From JACDAE01 sp963744875 (lineage in GTDB: Bacteria > Chloroflexota > Ktedonobacteria > Ktedonobacterales > Ktedonobacteraceae), in contig CAVUVQ010000010.1 of the NCBI GenBank assembly GCA_963744875.1, positions 756,787-820,786 of the forward strand: DNA of 64,000 nt. The letters are read 5' to 3'. A program made the position numbers and the translations under genes. The stretch's first letter is position 1; the number at the start of each line of letters is the position of its first letter. Of the stretch, positions 24,962 through 33,290 are shown in pieces. A model generated the notes under the pieces. The model was not told the DNA's origin, searched no databases, and saw nothing but the letters and a program-made list of their open reading frames with translations.

Positions 24962-26152
24962 ACGTTCCAGGCTCTTGCAGACAATCTTGAACATCTTCTC
25001 TCGGCGGCCGAACCGCGCCTGGCACAGCGTGCCCGACGGTATGGGGTGCCGCCTGATGTGGTAGGGGATGTTGTACAGGAAACACTCGTCGCGGCCTGGC
25101 AAAATCTGGCTCATTTACGCGAGCCTGCCCACTTTGAGTTCTGGCTTGACGGGATCTGTCGCAATATGAGTATGCGCTGGGTACGTGCTCAGAGGACGAC
25201 TGATAGTCACCAGCGTCCCTTCTCCTCTTTGCAACGAGAACAGGAGCATAGCAGTAAATCCTCCATCTTCGATGGCGTTGATCCACAATCCTTCGACCTG
25301 ACAGAAGAACTCAACCGTCAGGATCTCGCTATCCTGCTGGATCGTGCTATGAACTATCTCCCTGCTACCACACGCAAAGCCTTAGAGATGCATTACCTCG
25401 CCGACTTGCCACAGCGCGAGGTTGCGTTGCAACTCGGCATGACGATCAACGCCCTGGAAGTGAAACTCCATCGCGCCCGTCGCCAACTACGCCAGGTGCT
25501 CCAGCACGAGTTGTGTGCTGACGCCGAGTCCTTTGGTCTGCTTCATCCTGACGAGGTAGAGAATCAGGGATGGCGTGATACGAGCATCTGGTGCTGCATC
25601 TGCGGGCGTCAACGGTTACAAGGACTCTTCGAGCCACAGCCAGATGGTGCCGTTGGTCTCCGTCTCCGTTGTCCCACCTGTTCTCTTGTGAGTAGGAGCG
25701 ACCTGATCACCACTCCTCCACAGGTGTCGTTCGCACAGATGGGTTCCTTCCGTCCGGCCTTTAAACGTATGCTGCAAAGAGTCCCATCTCTCCGTTTAGA
25801 GGCATTTACTACAGGCTCTCACCAGTGCTGCATCTGTGGGCAACCCGCTCCATTGCTCAGTGTTGAACCTGAAGTGATGCCTGCGCCTTTTTACACCCGG
25901 TTCAGTATCGTTTTCGCCTGTCCTACTTGCGGGCGATCATCGGAGAGCATCTTCTCGCTTTGCATGACCTATCCTACAGCCTATCAATTCGTGATGCAGC
26001 ATGAACGCTGTATTCTCGAACCCGAAGGATTGATTGAGTATCATGAGCAACCTGCGATCAGCGCCAGTATCTGCGATCTTTCGAGCGCAACACGCCTCAC
26101 GTTGATTCTTCATCGCCATACACTTCAGTTACTGGCCGTCTTTCAAAACTAG
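24962..26152 (+). CDS. Sigma-70-family protein with C-terminal zinc ribbons
   Basis: Region 2 begins at LAQRARRYGVPPDVVGDVVQ and region 4 is TTRKALEMHYLADLPQREVA through EVKLHRARRQLRQVL. A 190-residue tail follows with two similar Cys modules, CCICGRQRL...CPTCSL and CCICGQPAP...CPTCGR. The coding sense extends from the stop at 24959, upstream of the first usual start (GTG at 25046), into DNLEHLLSAAEPRLAQ; no ATG exists there, so the true start is unclear or damaged. The Cys modules probably bind zinc and may sense redox state or bind DNA or protein. Confidence 0.75.
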   Translation, partial: TFQALADNLEHLLSAAEPRLAQRARRYGVPPDVVGDVVQETLVAAWQNLAHLREPAHFEFWLDGICRNMSMRWVRAQRTTDSHQRPFSSLQREQEHSSKSSIFDGVDPQSFDLTEELNRQDLAILLDRAMNYLPATTRKALEMHYLADLPQREVALQLGMTINALEVKLHRARRQLRQVLQHELCADAESFGLLHPDEVENQGWRDTSIWCCICGRQRLQGLFEPQPDGAVGLRLRCPTCSLVSRSDLITTPPQVSFAQMGSFRPAFKRMLQRVPSLRLEAFTTGSHQCCICGQPAPLLSVEPEVMPAPFYTRFSIVFACPTCGRSSESIFSLCMTYPTAYQFVMQHERCILEPEGLIEYHEQPAISASICDLSSATRLTLILHRHTLQLLAVFQN

Positions 26153-26186
26153 CCTTTCTTTCCTTTTTTCCTGATGCTTTGATACA

Positions 26187-27248
26187 TTGAAAGGGTTTTT
26201 CTCAGAAATGAAAAGTATCTCTCTGTCCCTCTTCCGTCGTTTCCTTTCTTCCAATATGGGGCAAATGATCATTGAAATTGTCGCAGTGATGATTCCGGTG
26301 CTGCTCCTTACGGCTTTGCTCAATCTCTTGCCCGCGTCGTTTCAGGCGAGTACTGCTGGAGATCTGCTTCTCAACTTCCTGGCTGCGGCCATTATCGTCG
26401 TTATGTTCGTTCAGGTACTACGCAGGGTGGAACAGAGTTCGTCCTCCGAGGTAGGACTGGCAAGGCAGCAGTGGCTGCGGCAATTCTTGCTGAGTTTCTC
26501 GCTCGGTGGTGCCTTGATGACGGTGGTCATACTTGCGCTGTCCTTTACCGGCTCCTATCATATTACCGGCATTCAGCTGTTTCCGGCTGTTGAGTTTGGC
26601 TTCTTCGTTTTTGCCCTGTGCCTACTCACACTGCTCTTTGCACGCAGCAAGAAGATCGGCTTCTTCCACTACGTGCTTTTCGCCCTGCTGCTCTTTGGCC
26701 TCTTTACGACGCTCGTTCCTCTCGTGATCGTGATATGCGGGGCGGTGCAGGAGGAACTGATCTTTCGCGGCCTGCTCTTTCGCAAACTGGAACGCTCTTT
26801 TGGCTCCTGGATCGCTCTAGGAGTCAGCGCGGTACTTTTCGGCCTTCTGCACATAATAGTGCCCAATGCAACATTGGTTGGAGCGATCGCAATTATGGTG
26901 ACTGCGGGCGTACTGATTGCAACGGTCTATATTCTGACGCGCAGTCTGTGGTGGGCCATTGGCATACATGTGGGCTGGAACTTTTTTGAAGGTCCAGTTT
27001 TCGGCACACAGCTCTCAGGCCACACGCTGCCCGGCTTCTTCTCGTCCACGATGATGGGTCCTGTGGCCTGGACGGGAGGAACCTTTGGGCCAGAAGTCGG
27101 CCTGGCATGTATTCTCCTCGTCGGAGCCGTTGGTGCTTTGCTTTGCTGGCACGCGGCTCGCTTACACCTCATGCTTCCACGTAACAGGCTACAGTCTGTC
27201 CCAGACGATACCCAGTCGGGGCGCACTGATATACCCGTAGACCTATAG
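26187..27248 (+). CDS. CPBP-family intramembrane protease
   Basis: 353 residues with about eight hydrophobic helices. The CPBP (Abi/CaaX-protease) motif QEELIFRG has Glu182 and Glu183; the later FGLLH and HVGWNFFEG helices supply the metal-binding His residues. It would cut substrates inside the membrane. It lies 35 bp after the zinc-ribbon sigma factor on the same strand and may be co-transcribed, hinting at regulated proteolysis linked to sigma activity, which is inference. Confidence 0.85.
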   Translation: MKGFFSEMKSISLSLFRRFLSSNMGQMIIEIVAVMIPVLLLTALLNLLPASFQASTAGDLLLNFLAAAIIVVMFVQVLRRVEQSSSSEVGLARQQWLRQFLLSFSLGGALMTVVILALSFTGSYHITGIQLFPAVEFGFFVFALCLLTLLFARSKKIGFFHYVLFALLLFGLFTTLVPLVIVICGAVQEELIFRGLLFRKLERSFGSWIALGVSAVLFGLLHIIVPNATLVGAIAIMVTAGVLIATVYILTRSLWWAIGIHVGWNFFEGPVFGTQLSGHTLPGFFSSTMMGPVAWTGGTFGPEVGLACILLVGAVGALLCWHAARLHLMLPRNRLQSVPDDTQSGRTDIPVDL

Positions 27249-27305
27249 ACCTCATAGCAGCCAAACGGAGAGACAAGCTCACGTAATGTCTCCATGTGGC
27301 AACCA

Positions 27306-27337
27306 GGGTCTTCCGCTCATTAAGTGTGACCGGTTGC
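27306..27337 (+). repeat. ISL3-type terminal inverted repeat, left
   Basis: It begins GGGTCTTCCGCT and continues ATTAAGTGTGACCGGTTGC. The last 19 bases are identical to the right repeat at 30864-30895. Confidence 0.8.
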
Positions 27338-27438
27338 CTTGGGTAATCAAGGGTATCGCTGCCCTGAAGGAGGATGGGAGGAGGCATTACTGGAACATGG
27401 AAGATGGGGAAGGCATTGAGGGGAGAGTATTTTGCTGC

Positions 27439-28391
27439 TCACAATGCGTGGAGAACTCGCTGACGCAGCAAAGCAAACCCTGCTCTGCCAAATCCCATCC
27501 TTTTGAGATACTTCAGTTTGTTCACACTGCCTTCCACGACTCCATTGCTGTAGGGCAAGGTCAGACCGGCCAGGACAGCAGCTTTATCGCGCTCAATACT
27601 GCGGACCATCCGTTGCAGTTCACGAATCTGGCTGATACGGACGCGCTCTAGCCAGCCGTCAAGTTGCTCCCCCTTGCGCTGGCGAAGCATCTGCATAAAT
27701 TCCTGGACCAGTTCATATACGGTATCGGCAGTGGGGCTGGCCTGGCGAATAACAGCGAGTTCTGCCTGTTCAGTCTCATCCAGATCAGCAGGGCGGCGCA
27801 TAAAGAGCCAAACGGCTTTCTGTGCCGAAAACTGTTGGAGGGGAGCCTCTGGAATGGTTTGCGCGTGTTCGGCTCACGCCTGGGGGACGCTGCGTATCCT
27901 CGCAATGACCTCAAGAACCGATAGAGCGTTCCAGCCCCTCCTTTGTATCCCTGGGCTTGTAGTTCCTGAAAGAGGCGCTGCCCGTTTCGTTCCCCCTGGT
28001 TCCACCGTTCAGTGATGTAAGGCACATACTGATCAAATCGGTGGCGCTGTTTGCGGCGCAGTTCTGCTTTCTCGTAGGGAATCCCCCGCTCCATCCAACG
28101 ACGAATGGTGCGTTCGGCCATGCCCAGGCGGCGTGCAATCTCTTTACTGGTGAGCCCCTCTTTTCGCAGTTCAATGATTTGCTGATAGCGATCTGCTCGC
28201 TCCGCATGGTGAGCCAGGTGAGCGCGGCCCGCAAGAGGATCAGGAGCAGGAGATAGTACGTCATTTGACACGGATTGCTCCTGGCTTCCTCCTGCTTGCG
28301 GCTCGGGAGATGCTCTAGTGCCTTTTGAGGCTTGGCATATTTCCGCACGACAGCGTGCCAAAATCTCTTCCACAATCTCCGTTAGATTCTT
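27439..28391 (-). pseudogene. ISL3-type transposase, C-terminal part
   Basis: Downstream of the intron the transposase resumes at KNLTEIVEEILARCRAEI (28391 leftward), including an inserted helix-turn-helix (LTSKEIARRLGMAERTIRRW). A frameshift near 27850 moves it to the frame that carries the last DDE-domain block (QQFSAQKAVWLFMRRPADLD through SNGVVEGSVNKLKYLKRMGF) and stops at 27439. The Glu of NGVVEG is the third catalytic acid of the family. Confidence 0.75.
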
Positions 28392-28451
28392 GTGGGATGG
28401 GAAGCCGACGAGGTACGCCAGAATTGGTGCCCTTTTCCGACCTCCTTCCCC

Positions 28452-28485
28452 CAAACCCATCGTGCATCTTTCAATGCAATGGGCT
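28452..28485 (-). ncRNA. Group II intron domain V
   Basis: On the minus strand AGCCCATTGCA, GAAA-type loop and TGCACGATGGGTTT form the 34-nt domain V hairpin with the AGC triad at the 5' side and a two-base bulge. It lies directly after the stop of the intron-encoded protein and about 60 nt before the second transposase exon, exactly where domain V should be. Domains I-IV upstream of the reverse transcriptase are missing, so splicing in cis is not expected. Confidence 0.8.
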
Positions 28486-28493
28486 TTCCAGTG

Positions 28494-30068
28494 TCATGTA
28501 ATCCGTGAAACAGACATCGGCTTTCGTCTCATCGGTCTTCCGTAGGTCACATCCTGATGGCAGGTGACACATAACACCAGCGTTTTGCGCTTGCGCGCTG
28601 CCATGATCTTAACCCATGGCGGTTTTTCACGACCGTCAAAGGTTTTGAGGTCTTTCAGTGCTCGGATATGATGCACCTCAATACGTTCTGCGTCTCCTGT
28701 GGTTCCACAATATTCGCAGGTATCGGCGAGGAGCCTCTTTTCCAACTCTGATCGACTTGGACCCAGGAACTTCTGATAATCCTTGATTGGTGCCTTGATA
28801 TCCCAATGGAGTGAAATTCCTCCCCAACGAGCAACCAACGATTTCTTGCCCTCGCGCTCGATTACGGTTTGAAGAACTTTGTAGCACTTCTTTCCCTCTC
28901 GATACGTGGCAGAGTATTTGCGGTACACTGTTGGCACTGACAGACGGTATTTGGCTGCCAGGGTCTTGGTCAGCGATTGCTCCATCACGCCTTCTAGCGT
29001 GGTCAGACGATGAAGATTGTAGGCAAGTGGGTAATACTCCACCAATCCCCGATATTCCGTTTGGAACAGGTCAATGATGGTGAAATCGCTGTCATTGATG
29101 AGTTCGGTTCGGTGAAGCACTTTTCGACTATGCTGTTTGTATCGCTGACATTTGTTTTGAATAACATCCGCTGGGGATGCGTAATCCAATATTTCCATTG
29201 TGACTGCGCCGGTCGCGATGGTCGCGTTGCGAAATCCTCCTGGATGGTATGGATTTCATAGTTCAGAAACCGCGCTGTTTCTGTTTTTGCATGGGTAATC
29301 AGCGTTTTGGTCTCGGAAAGTTCCAATTTGAGTTCCTCTTGTAGGAAGATTTCTGAGACGGTGCTTGATTTCCTCTGCTTCCTCCTTTGGGCCAACAAAT
29401 CCCAGCAAAAAGTCATCGGCATACCGACAGAACCGGAGTCGTCGATAGTCGGGGTCGTGAAGAACCTGTGAGGGCAGCGCTTGCGCTTCTTTTCTCACTA
29501 CTTGTGCCTCTTCTTGCCGACCTATTCGGAACAAGTAAGAAGCTCGGTGCATGAGTTTTTCATACGTTTTGTTGGCTTTTCTCTTCGTTCCCCTGGTATA
29601 TTCTGGCATGAGCACTGTCTCGACAAATTGGTCCAGCTTATCTAGATACAGATTGGCGAGGATGGGACTGACAATCGACCCCTGGGGGGTGCCGCTGTAG
29701 GTCTTGTTCCATCGCCAGTCTTCCAGATATCCTGCCTTGAGGAGTCCACTAATGAGGCGTAGAAACCGTTCATCTTTGATGGTTTCTCGCAGCATGGAGA
29801 GTAAGAGTTCATGAGAGAGCGCGTCGAAACATTTCGAGATATCACCCTCGATGAACCACACACTTCCCACCCAGTTGTGGTAGATTTCCCGTAACGCCGT
29901 GTGGCATCCCCGTTCTGGCCGGAACCCATGTGAGTGAGGGCTAAATTGAGGCTCCAAGTACGCGTCCAGAAGAAGACGGATCACCTCTTGCATCAATTTA
30001 TCGGACCAGGACTGGACTCCTAACGGGCGTTGCGAGCCGTTCTTTTTGGGAATGGAAACCCGTCTAGC
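28494..30068 (-). pseudogene. ltrA: Group II intron reverse transcriptase/maturase/HNH, truncated
   Basis: The first part begins at RVSIPKKNGSQRPLGVQSWS and includes FSPHSHGFRPERGCHTALRE, TPQGSIVSPILANLYLDKLD and the catalytic FCRYADDFLLG. Frame changes near 29345 and 29200 lead to the maturase (X) region and an HNH nuclease (CEYCGTTGDAERIEVHHIRA, CVTCHQD). The N-terminal ~100 residues (RT-0 and RT-1) and the 5' ribozyme are missing, and the remaining frame is fused to the transposase N-terminus. The protein is therefore broken in at least three ways. Confidence 0.8.
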
Positions 30069-30794
30069 AAGGTGAAATCTATCGGCAATTTGCGTCGCTT
30101 GAGGAGCGCCTTGACGTGCTGCTGTGGCGTAGTCTTCTCCTCGATCACGACTCACGATCTCGATTTCTGGATGTGCTCGCATCCACGCAGTAGAAGTCTC
30201 AGCACTGCGGTCTGGCAAAAGATCGATGATAGCATGGGTCGTTAAATCGACGAGAATGGTTCCAAATTTGCGTCCACGGCGAAAGCTCCAATCATCAATA
30301 CCGAGTTGAGAGATCTTTTCAGGCAAGGAGACGGGCAAAGCCATCATGCGGCGTAAGATCGTTGTGGGGGAGGTACGAATCCCCAGGTGCTCGGTCAGGC
30401 GTGCCGCTACCTCTCCGCTCATCGCGCATCCGATCACTTCAATCCACTCTCGCAGCCGATTGGTCATCCGTGCATAGAACTGAACCAGATCGGGAAGGCG
30501 CTCGGTAAAAATCTGCTGCGAACAGGTAGGTATGTGGCAGATAAATTTCCGTACCGTCAGGCGCAAAAGCACACGACGGCCTCCGCACGGGACATCTGCA
30601 ACAGTTCTTCCATATCGACTATGCACACGTTCTGAAAGTTGTTGACAAAGAGGGCAAGCCGCAGACGAACTCTGACAACCAATGTGGATTTCCAGGCACG
30701 TCACCGTGGGAGATACCTCGGTAATAGAGAGATATTCAGGCAAACAGAGGCAGGAAATGAGCGCATCCAATACTTGTTGACCCATCGAGAACAC
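30069..30794 (-). pseudogene. ISL3-type transposase, N-terminal part fused to RT
   Basis: About 242 residues: a zinc finger (CPLCQQL, CHIPTC), a helix-turn-helix, and the first DDE block (LGIDDWSFRRGRKFGTILVD, then VSRDRGEDYATAARQGAPQA and QIADRFHL). At about 30069 the frame passes without a stop into the group II intron reverse transcriptase (RRVSIPKKNG), giving one 512-residue open frame up to 29256. In an intact ISL3 transposase RFHL would be followed by LKNLTE, which is found at the other side of the intron. Confidence 0.8.
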
Positions 30795-30863
30795 TCCTTA
30801 CAACATAGCTGCGCAGGTCACTGTATTGGAGTTAGTCTATCAGAAAGCTGTGCCGCTGTCCAA

Positions 30864-30895
30864 GCAACCGGTCACACTTAATTAGCGGGAGAACC
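30864..30895 (-). repeat. ISL3-type terminal inverted repeat, right
   Basis: Read leftward it begins GGTTCTCCCGCT and continues ATTAAGTGTGACCGGTTGC, matching the left repeat at 27306-27337 with mismatches only in the first 13 bases. Confidence 0.8.
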
Positions 30896-31134
30896 GCCTG
30901 GAGCTCGTCGTGAAGTTCAGCAGAGATCAAATGCACCTGACGCAGGTTAGGCTGGCCCGGATCACGTGCCACCCGCGAACGATGCTGAACGGTTGCGCCG
31001 AGATGGGCGTCGCCTTCAACACCTAATCCAGAAAGAAGTTGGATGCTCTCTTGATTCGCTTTGATAAAGCTGTGCGTCAGGCTACAACTCACCGGCGTCA
31101 CGACTCCATGCATTGATTTGTGCTCCCTTCTCAC
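30896..31134 (-). pseudogene. MOSC-domain protein, 3' end cut by the IS
   Basis: About 80 residues: a short N-terminus, then GLGVEGDAHLGATVQHRSRV and QPNLRQVHLISAELHDEL, the start of a MOSC domain (molybdenum-cofactor sulfurase C-terminal type). The frame runs straight into the right IS repeat, so the rest of the domain, including its conserved Cys region, is lost. The missing part is not found beyond the left end of the IS. Confidence 0.7.
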
Positions 31135-31253
31135 GATGATACATCATTGCTTGTGTTCTTTATTTGAGAAGGAACAATGTCTCTTCCTCAAACATATCAC
31201 CGTTTTTTCAAGCGCAGCTAACCCTGGCAAGAAAATCGTGAAGCGTCAACGGA

Positions 31254-31592
31254 TTAGAACTCCCAGGCATAGCGTTTTGGATTCGTAGGATCAATCAACA
31301 CTGGAACCAGGCTCCCTTTCATATACACTGGCCGGGAGTTCATCATCCATGTCCAGAATGTATATGTTCGCCCTGTGCGCGGACTCGTCCAGGTCGCAGT
31401 GAGGTAATAATTGTCTCGTGAAAAGCCCTGGGCCGTTTTTCCCGTTTCATGCCGAATTGAGGTCACCACGACAACTACCTGCCTCCCGTGCGATCGAAAC
31501 CATCTGATCTTGTAGATTTGATAGCCAACCAGCATAATCATCAGAGCAACCGTTACTGCCACAAGTTGCATATCGAGAAGTAGCATTTGCAT
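31254..31592 (-). CDS. DUF3592-like membrane protein
   Basis: 112 residues: one N-terminal helix (about 8-27), then a beta-rich part (GRQVVVVVTSIRHETGK, YYLTATWTSPRTGRTYTFWT, GSLVPVLIDPTNPKRYAWEF). The VLIDPxNPxxY ending is typical of DUF3592 proteins. Function of the family is unknown. Single-gene unit; a tight CTCCTTA (minus AAGGAG) ribosome site precedes the start. Confidence 0.7.
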   Translation of the reverse strand: MQMLLLDMQLVAVTVALMIMLVGYQIYKIRWFRSHGRQVVVVVTSIRHETGKTAQGFSRDNYYLTATWTSPRTGRTYTFWTWMMNSRPVYMKGSLVPVLIDPTNPKRYAWEF

Positions 31593-31641
31593 GATGAAAA
31601 CTTCTCCTTACCCAACAAACATATGCAAATAGTACTGAGAA

Positions 31642-32574
31642 TCAAACATTGAGATGCGAAAGAATTTCCGCGCACCTGAGTATTCCACGTGGTGGGTCCA
31701 TGCTCAACTTCTCATTTACCACGACGCCCCACCACGCGTTGAGCACACATTGTGCCAGTCCCCAGCCACGTATGCGTGCCCGTTCCATGCCCAGTTCCTC
31801 ACTGAGTTGAGCAACGCGTCGGGCCAGCATCTGCTCCATGTCGGGCACCTCAAGGATGCGAGGCATGGGATTATAGAATGAGGCTCCCACCTCATACCCA
31901 GGATCACCAACCACGCCCTTGGGATCGATCGCCAGCCATGCATCACCCGAACGCAAGATATTGTGATGCTGCAGATCGCCATGTAGCAACATGGCCTGGG
32001 GAGCCGAGGCACTTAACGTCACGAAAAGATCCATTGCCTCATCGACCAGATACGGCGGAAACGGACCATATCCGCCAGCATAGTGTGCGCGGAGCTGCAC
32101 CAATCCTTGCCCCAATTGTTCCACCGTCGGAAAAGTGTGCTCTGTAGGTGCTGGTCGCCAGAGTTGACGCATCACTGAGGCCAGAATGGAGGTAGCCTGC
32201 TCATCCTGCTCGGGCACCAGGGACGCAAGCATAGTTCCCGGTTGCAAACGCTCCAGCAGCATCACTTTTTTCTCTTCGTCAAACTCTAGGAGACGAGCGA
32301 TGCCGCGCCCATCGAAGAGACGCAGCGCGGCCAGCCCATGCTCAAACTCATCGGAAAACTCGCACGTCTTCAGGATAACAGGTGTGCCATCCGCGCGTTC
32401 TGCGGGTGCGACATAATGAAACGAGAGATTTTCAAATGGGGGCAAAAGCTTCAATTGCCAGCGCTCCGCGCATTCCTCTAAAAAAGAGGGGAGGCGCTGA
32501 AACCAGGCATTTGCCGCCTCTGTGCCGTATGCATCGCGTATAAATTGGATAAAATCTTCAGGCAAGGCAAACAT
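31642..32574 (-). CDS. Aminoglycoside phosphotransferase-like kinase, APH(6) type
   Basis: About 310 residues. Residues 1-60 include the streptomycin-kinase-like start (FLEECAERWQLKLLPPF), then AERADGTPVILKTC with the ATP-binding Lys. The catalytic loop is LLHGDLQHHNIL and the metal Asp is in WLAIDPKGVVGDPGYEVGAS. It resembles APH(6) and hydroxyurea kinases, and would phosphorylate a small hydroxyl compound. The start at 32574 is chosen because AAGGAG lies 8 nt upstream; the frame stays open to 32661. That ribosome site is inside an inverted repeat (see 32577-32636). Confidence 0.8.
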   Translation of the reverse strand: MFALPEDFIQFIRDAYGTEAANAWFQRLPSFLEECAERWQLKLLPPFENLSFHYVAPAERADGTPVILKTCEFSDEFEHGLAALRLFDGRGIARLLEFDEEKKVMLLERLQPGTMLASLVPEQDEQATSILASVMRQLWRPAPTEHTFPTVEQLGQGLVQLRAHYAGGYGPFPPYLVDEAMDLFVTLSASAPQAMLLHGDLQHHNILRSGDAWLAIDPKGVVGDPGYEVGASFYNPMPRILEVPDMEQMLARRVAQLSEELGMERARIRGWGLAQCVLNAWWGVVVNEKLSMDPPRGILRCAEILSHLNV

Positions 32575-32576
32575 TA

Positions 32577-32636
32577 AAAAAGCTCCTTGTATTTGAGGCA
32601 TCATATGCATCCGACTGAGAAGGCCAGGAGCTTTTT
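32577..32636 (-). promoter_or_regulatory. Hairpin covering the ribosome site of the kinase gene
   Basis: On the minus strand AAAAAGCTCCT (32636-32626) pairs perfectly with AGGAGCTTTTT (32587-32577), which contains the AAGGAG ribosome site of the kinase gene. The 38-nt loop keeps an open frame in phase with the gene. This is the layout of translational attenuation at resistance genes, but the frame has no stop before the gene, so simple folding control is also possible. Confidence 0.5.
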
Positions 32637-32888
32637 GTCGGAGAGAGCCATGATGATCCATTGTTTGAGGCTATCGTACTGCTTCTCTTCATGAGAGTCA
32701 AGGATGGCCCCTTTTGATAAATGGCTTCTCTTTACGTCTACACTTGCCGCGTCGCATCACCTCGATAATATTGACGCTGCCATCGTTCCTTTGTAGATGC
32801 GACGTAAGGCGATTGCGACAAGAATATGTTCCCCAACGGGAGTATAAAAAACAGAGACTTGTTTTATCAAACAAAGTATTACAATTGC

Positions 32889-32926
32889 AATACTACCTTG
32901 ACAGACATAGTATTATGATGTATACT
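32889..32926 (+). promoter_or_regulatory. Promoter and operator of the padR operon
   Basis: TTGACA (32898-32903), 17-nt spacer and TATACT (32921-32926). An inverted repeat AATACTA (32889-32895) / TAGTATT (32908-32914) overlaps the -35 and spacer and is a good candidate for the PadR binding site, giving autoregulation. Confidence 0.75.
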
Positions 32927-32945
32927 CCAACTACGAGGTGATGAT

Positions 32946-33275
32946 ATGAGTGAAAACAAACTGACCTCCGACCTGCTGCGCGGACATACCGATACGATGA
33001 TTTTACGGCTCTTATCGGAAGCTGACCGCTACGGTTACGAGATTGTCAAGCTGATTGCCGAGCGCTCGGGTGGTGAATATGAATTAAAGGAAGCCACCAT
33101 GTATTCCAGCGTCCGGCGGCTTGAGGTGGACGGGGATATCGAATGGTATTGGGGCGATGAATCGCAAGGCGGTAGGAGGAAATACTTCAGGATTACTGAA
33201 AAAGGGAAAGCGACGTACGATCGCAACAAAAGCAACTGGGAGTACGCGAAGCGTGTGCTGGAGAACCTCTTGTAA
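32946..33275 (+). CDS. PadR-family transcriptional regulator
   Basis: 109 residues with the PadR winged helix: LLRGHTDTMILRLLSEADRY, GYEIVKLIAERSGGEYELKE, YSSVRRLEVDGDIEWYWGDE and the GGRRKYFRITEKG wing. GAGGTGAT lies just before the ATG. It heads an operon with a HAAS/pentapeptide protein and an ABC exporter and probably represses it through the AATACTA palindrome in its own promoter. PadR-HAAS gene pairs are a known arrangement in which the partner modulates the regulator. Confidence 0.9.
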   Translation: MSENKLTSDLLRGHTDTMILRLLSEADRYGYEIVKLIAERSGGEYELKEATMYSSVRRLEVDGDIEWYWGDESQGGRRKYFRITEKGKATYDRNKSNWEYAKRVLENLL

Positions 33276-33290
33276 AGGAAAAGTGTTGTT

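Larger units (their letters stand above)
27306..30895 (-). mobile_element. ISL3-type IS interrupted by a group II intron remnant
   Basis: The element is bounded by related terminal repeats (27306-27337 and 30864-30895 inverted). It contains an ISL3-type transposase gene whose two halves are separated by about 1.67 kb of group II intron: a reverse transcriptase/maturase/HNH frame and domain V. The transposase is also frameshifted near 27850, and the intron lacks its 5' ribozyme. No 8-bp target duplication is seen (GGCAACCA against GCCTGGAG), so one end was probably rearranged. The element is inactive. Confidence 0.8.

Noticed and set aside
28494..30068. Reverse transcriptase as a retron or diversity-generating element
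   Set aside because: Maturase region, HNH domain and a domain V hairpin right after the stop identify a group II intron.
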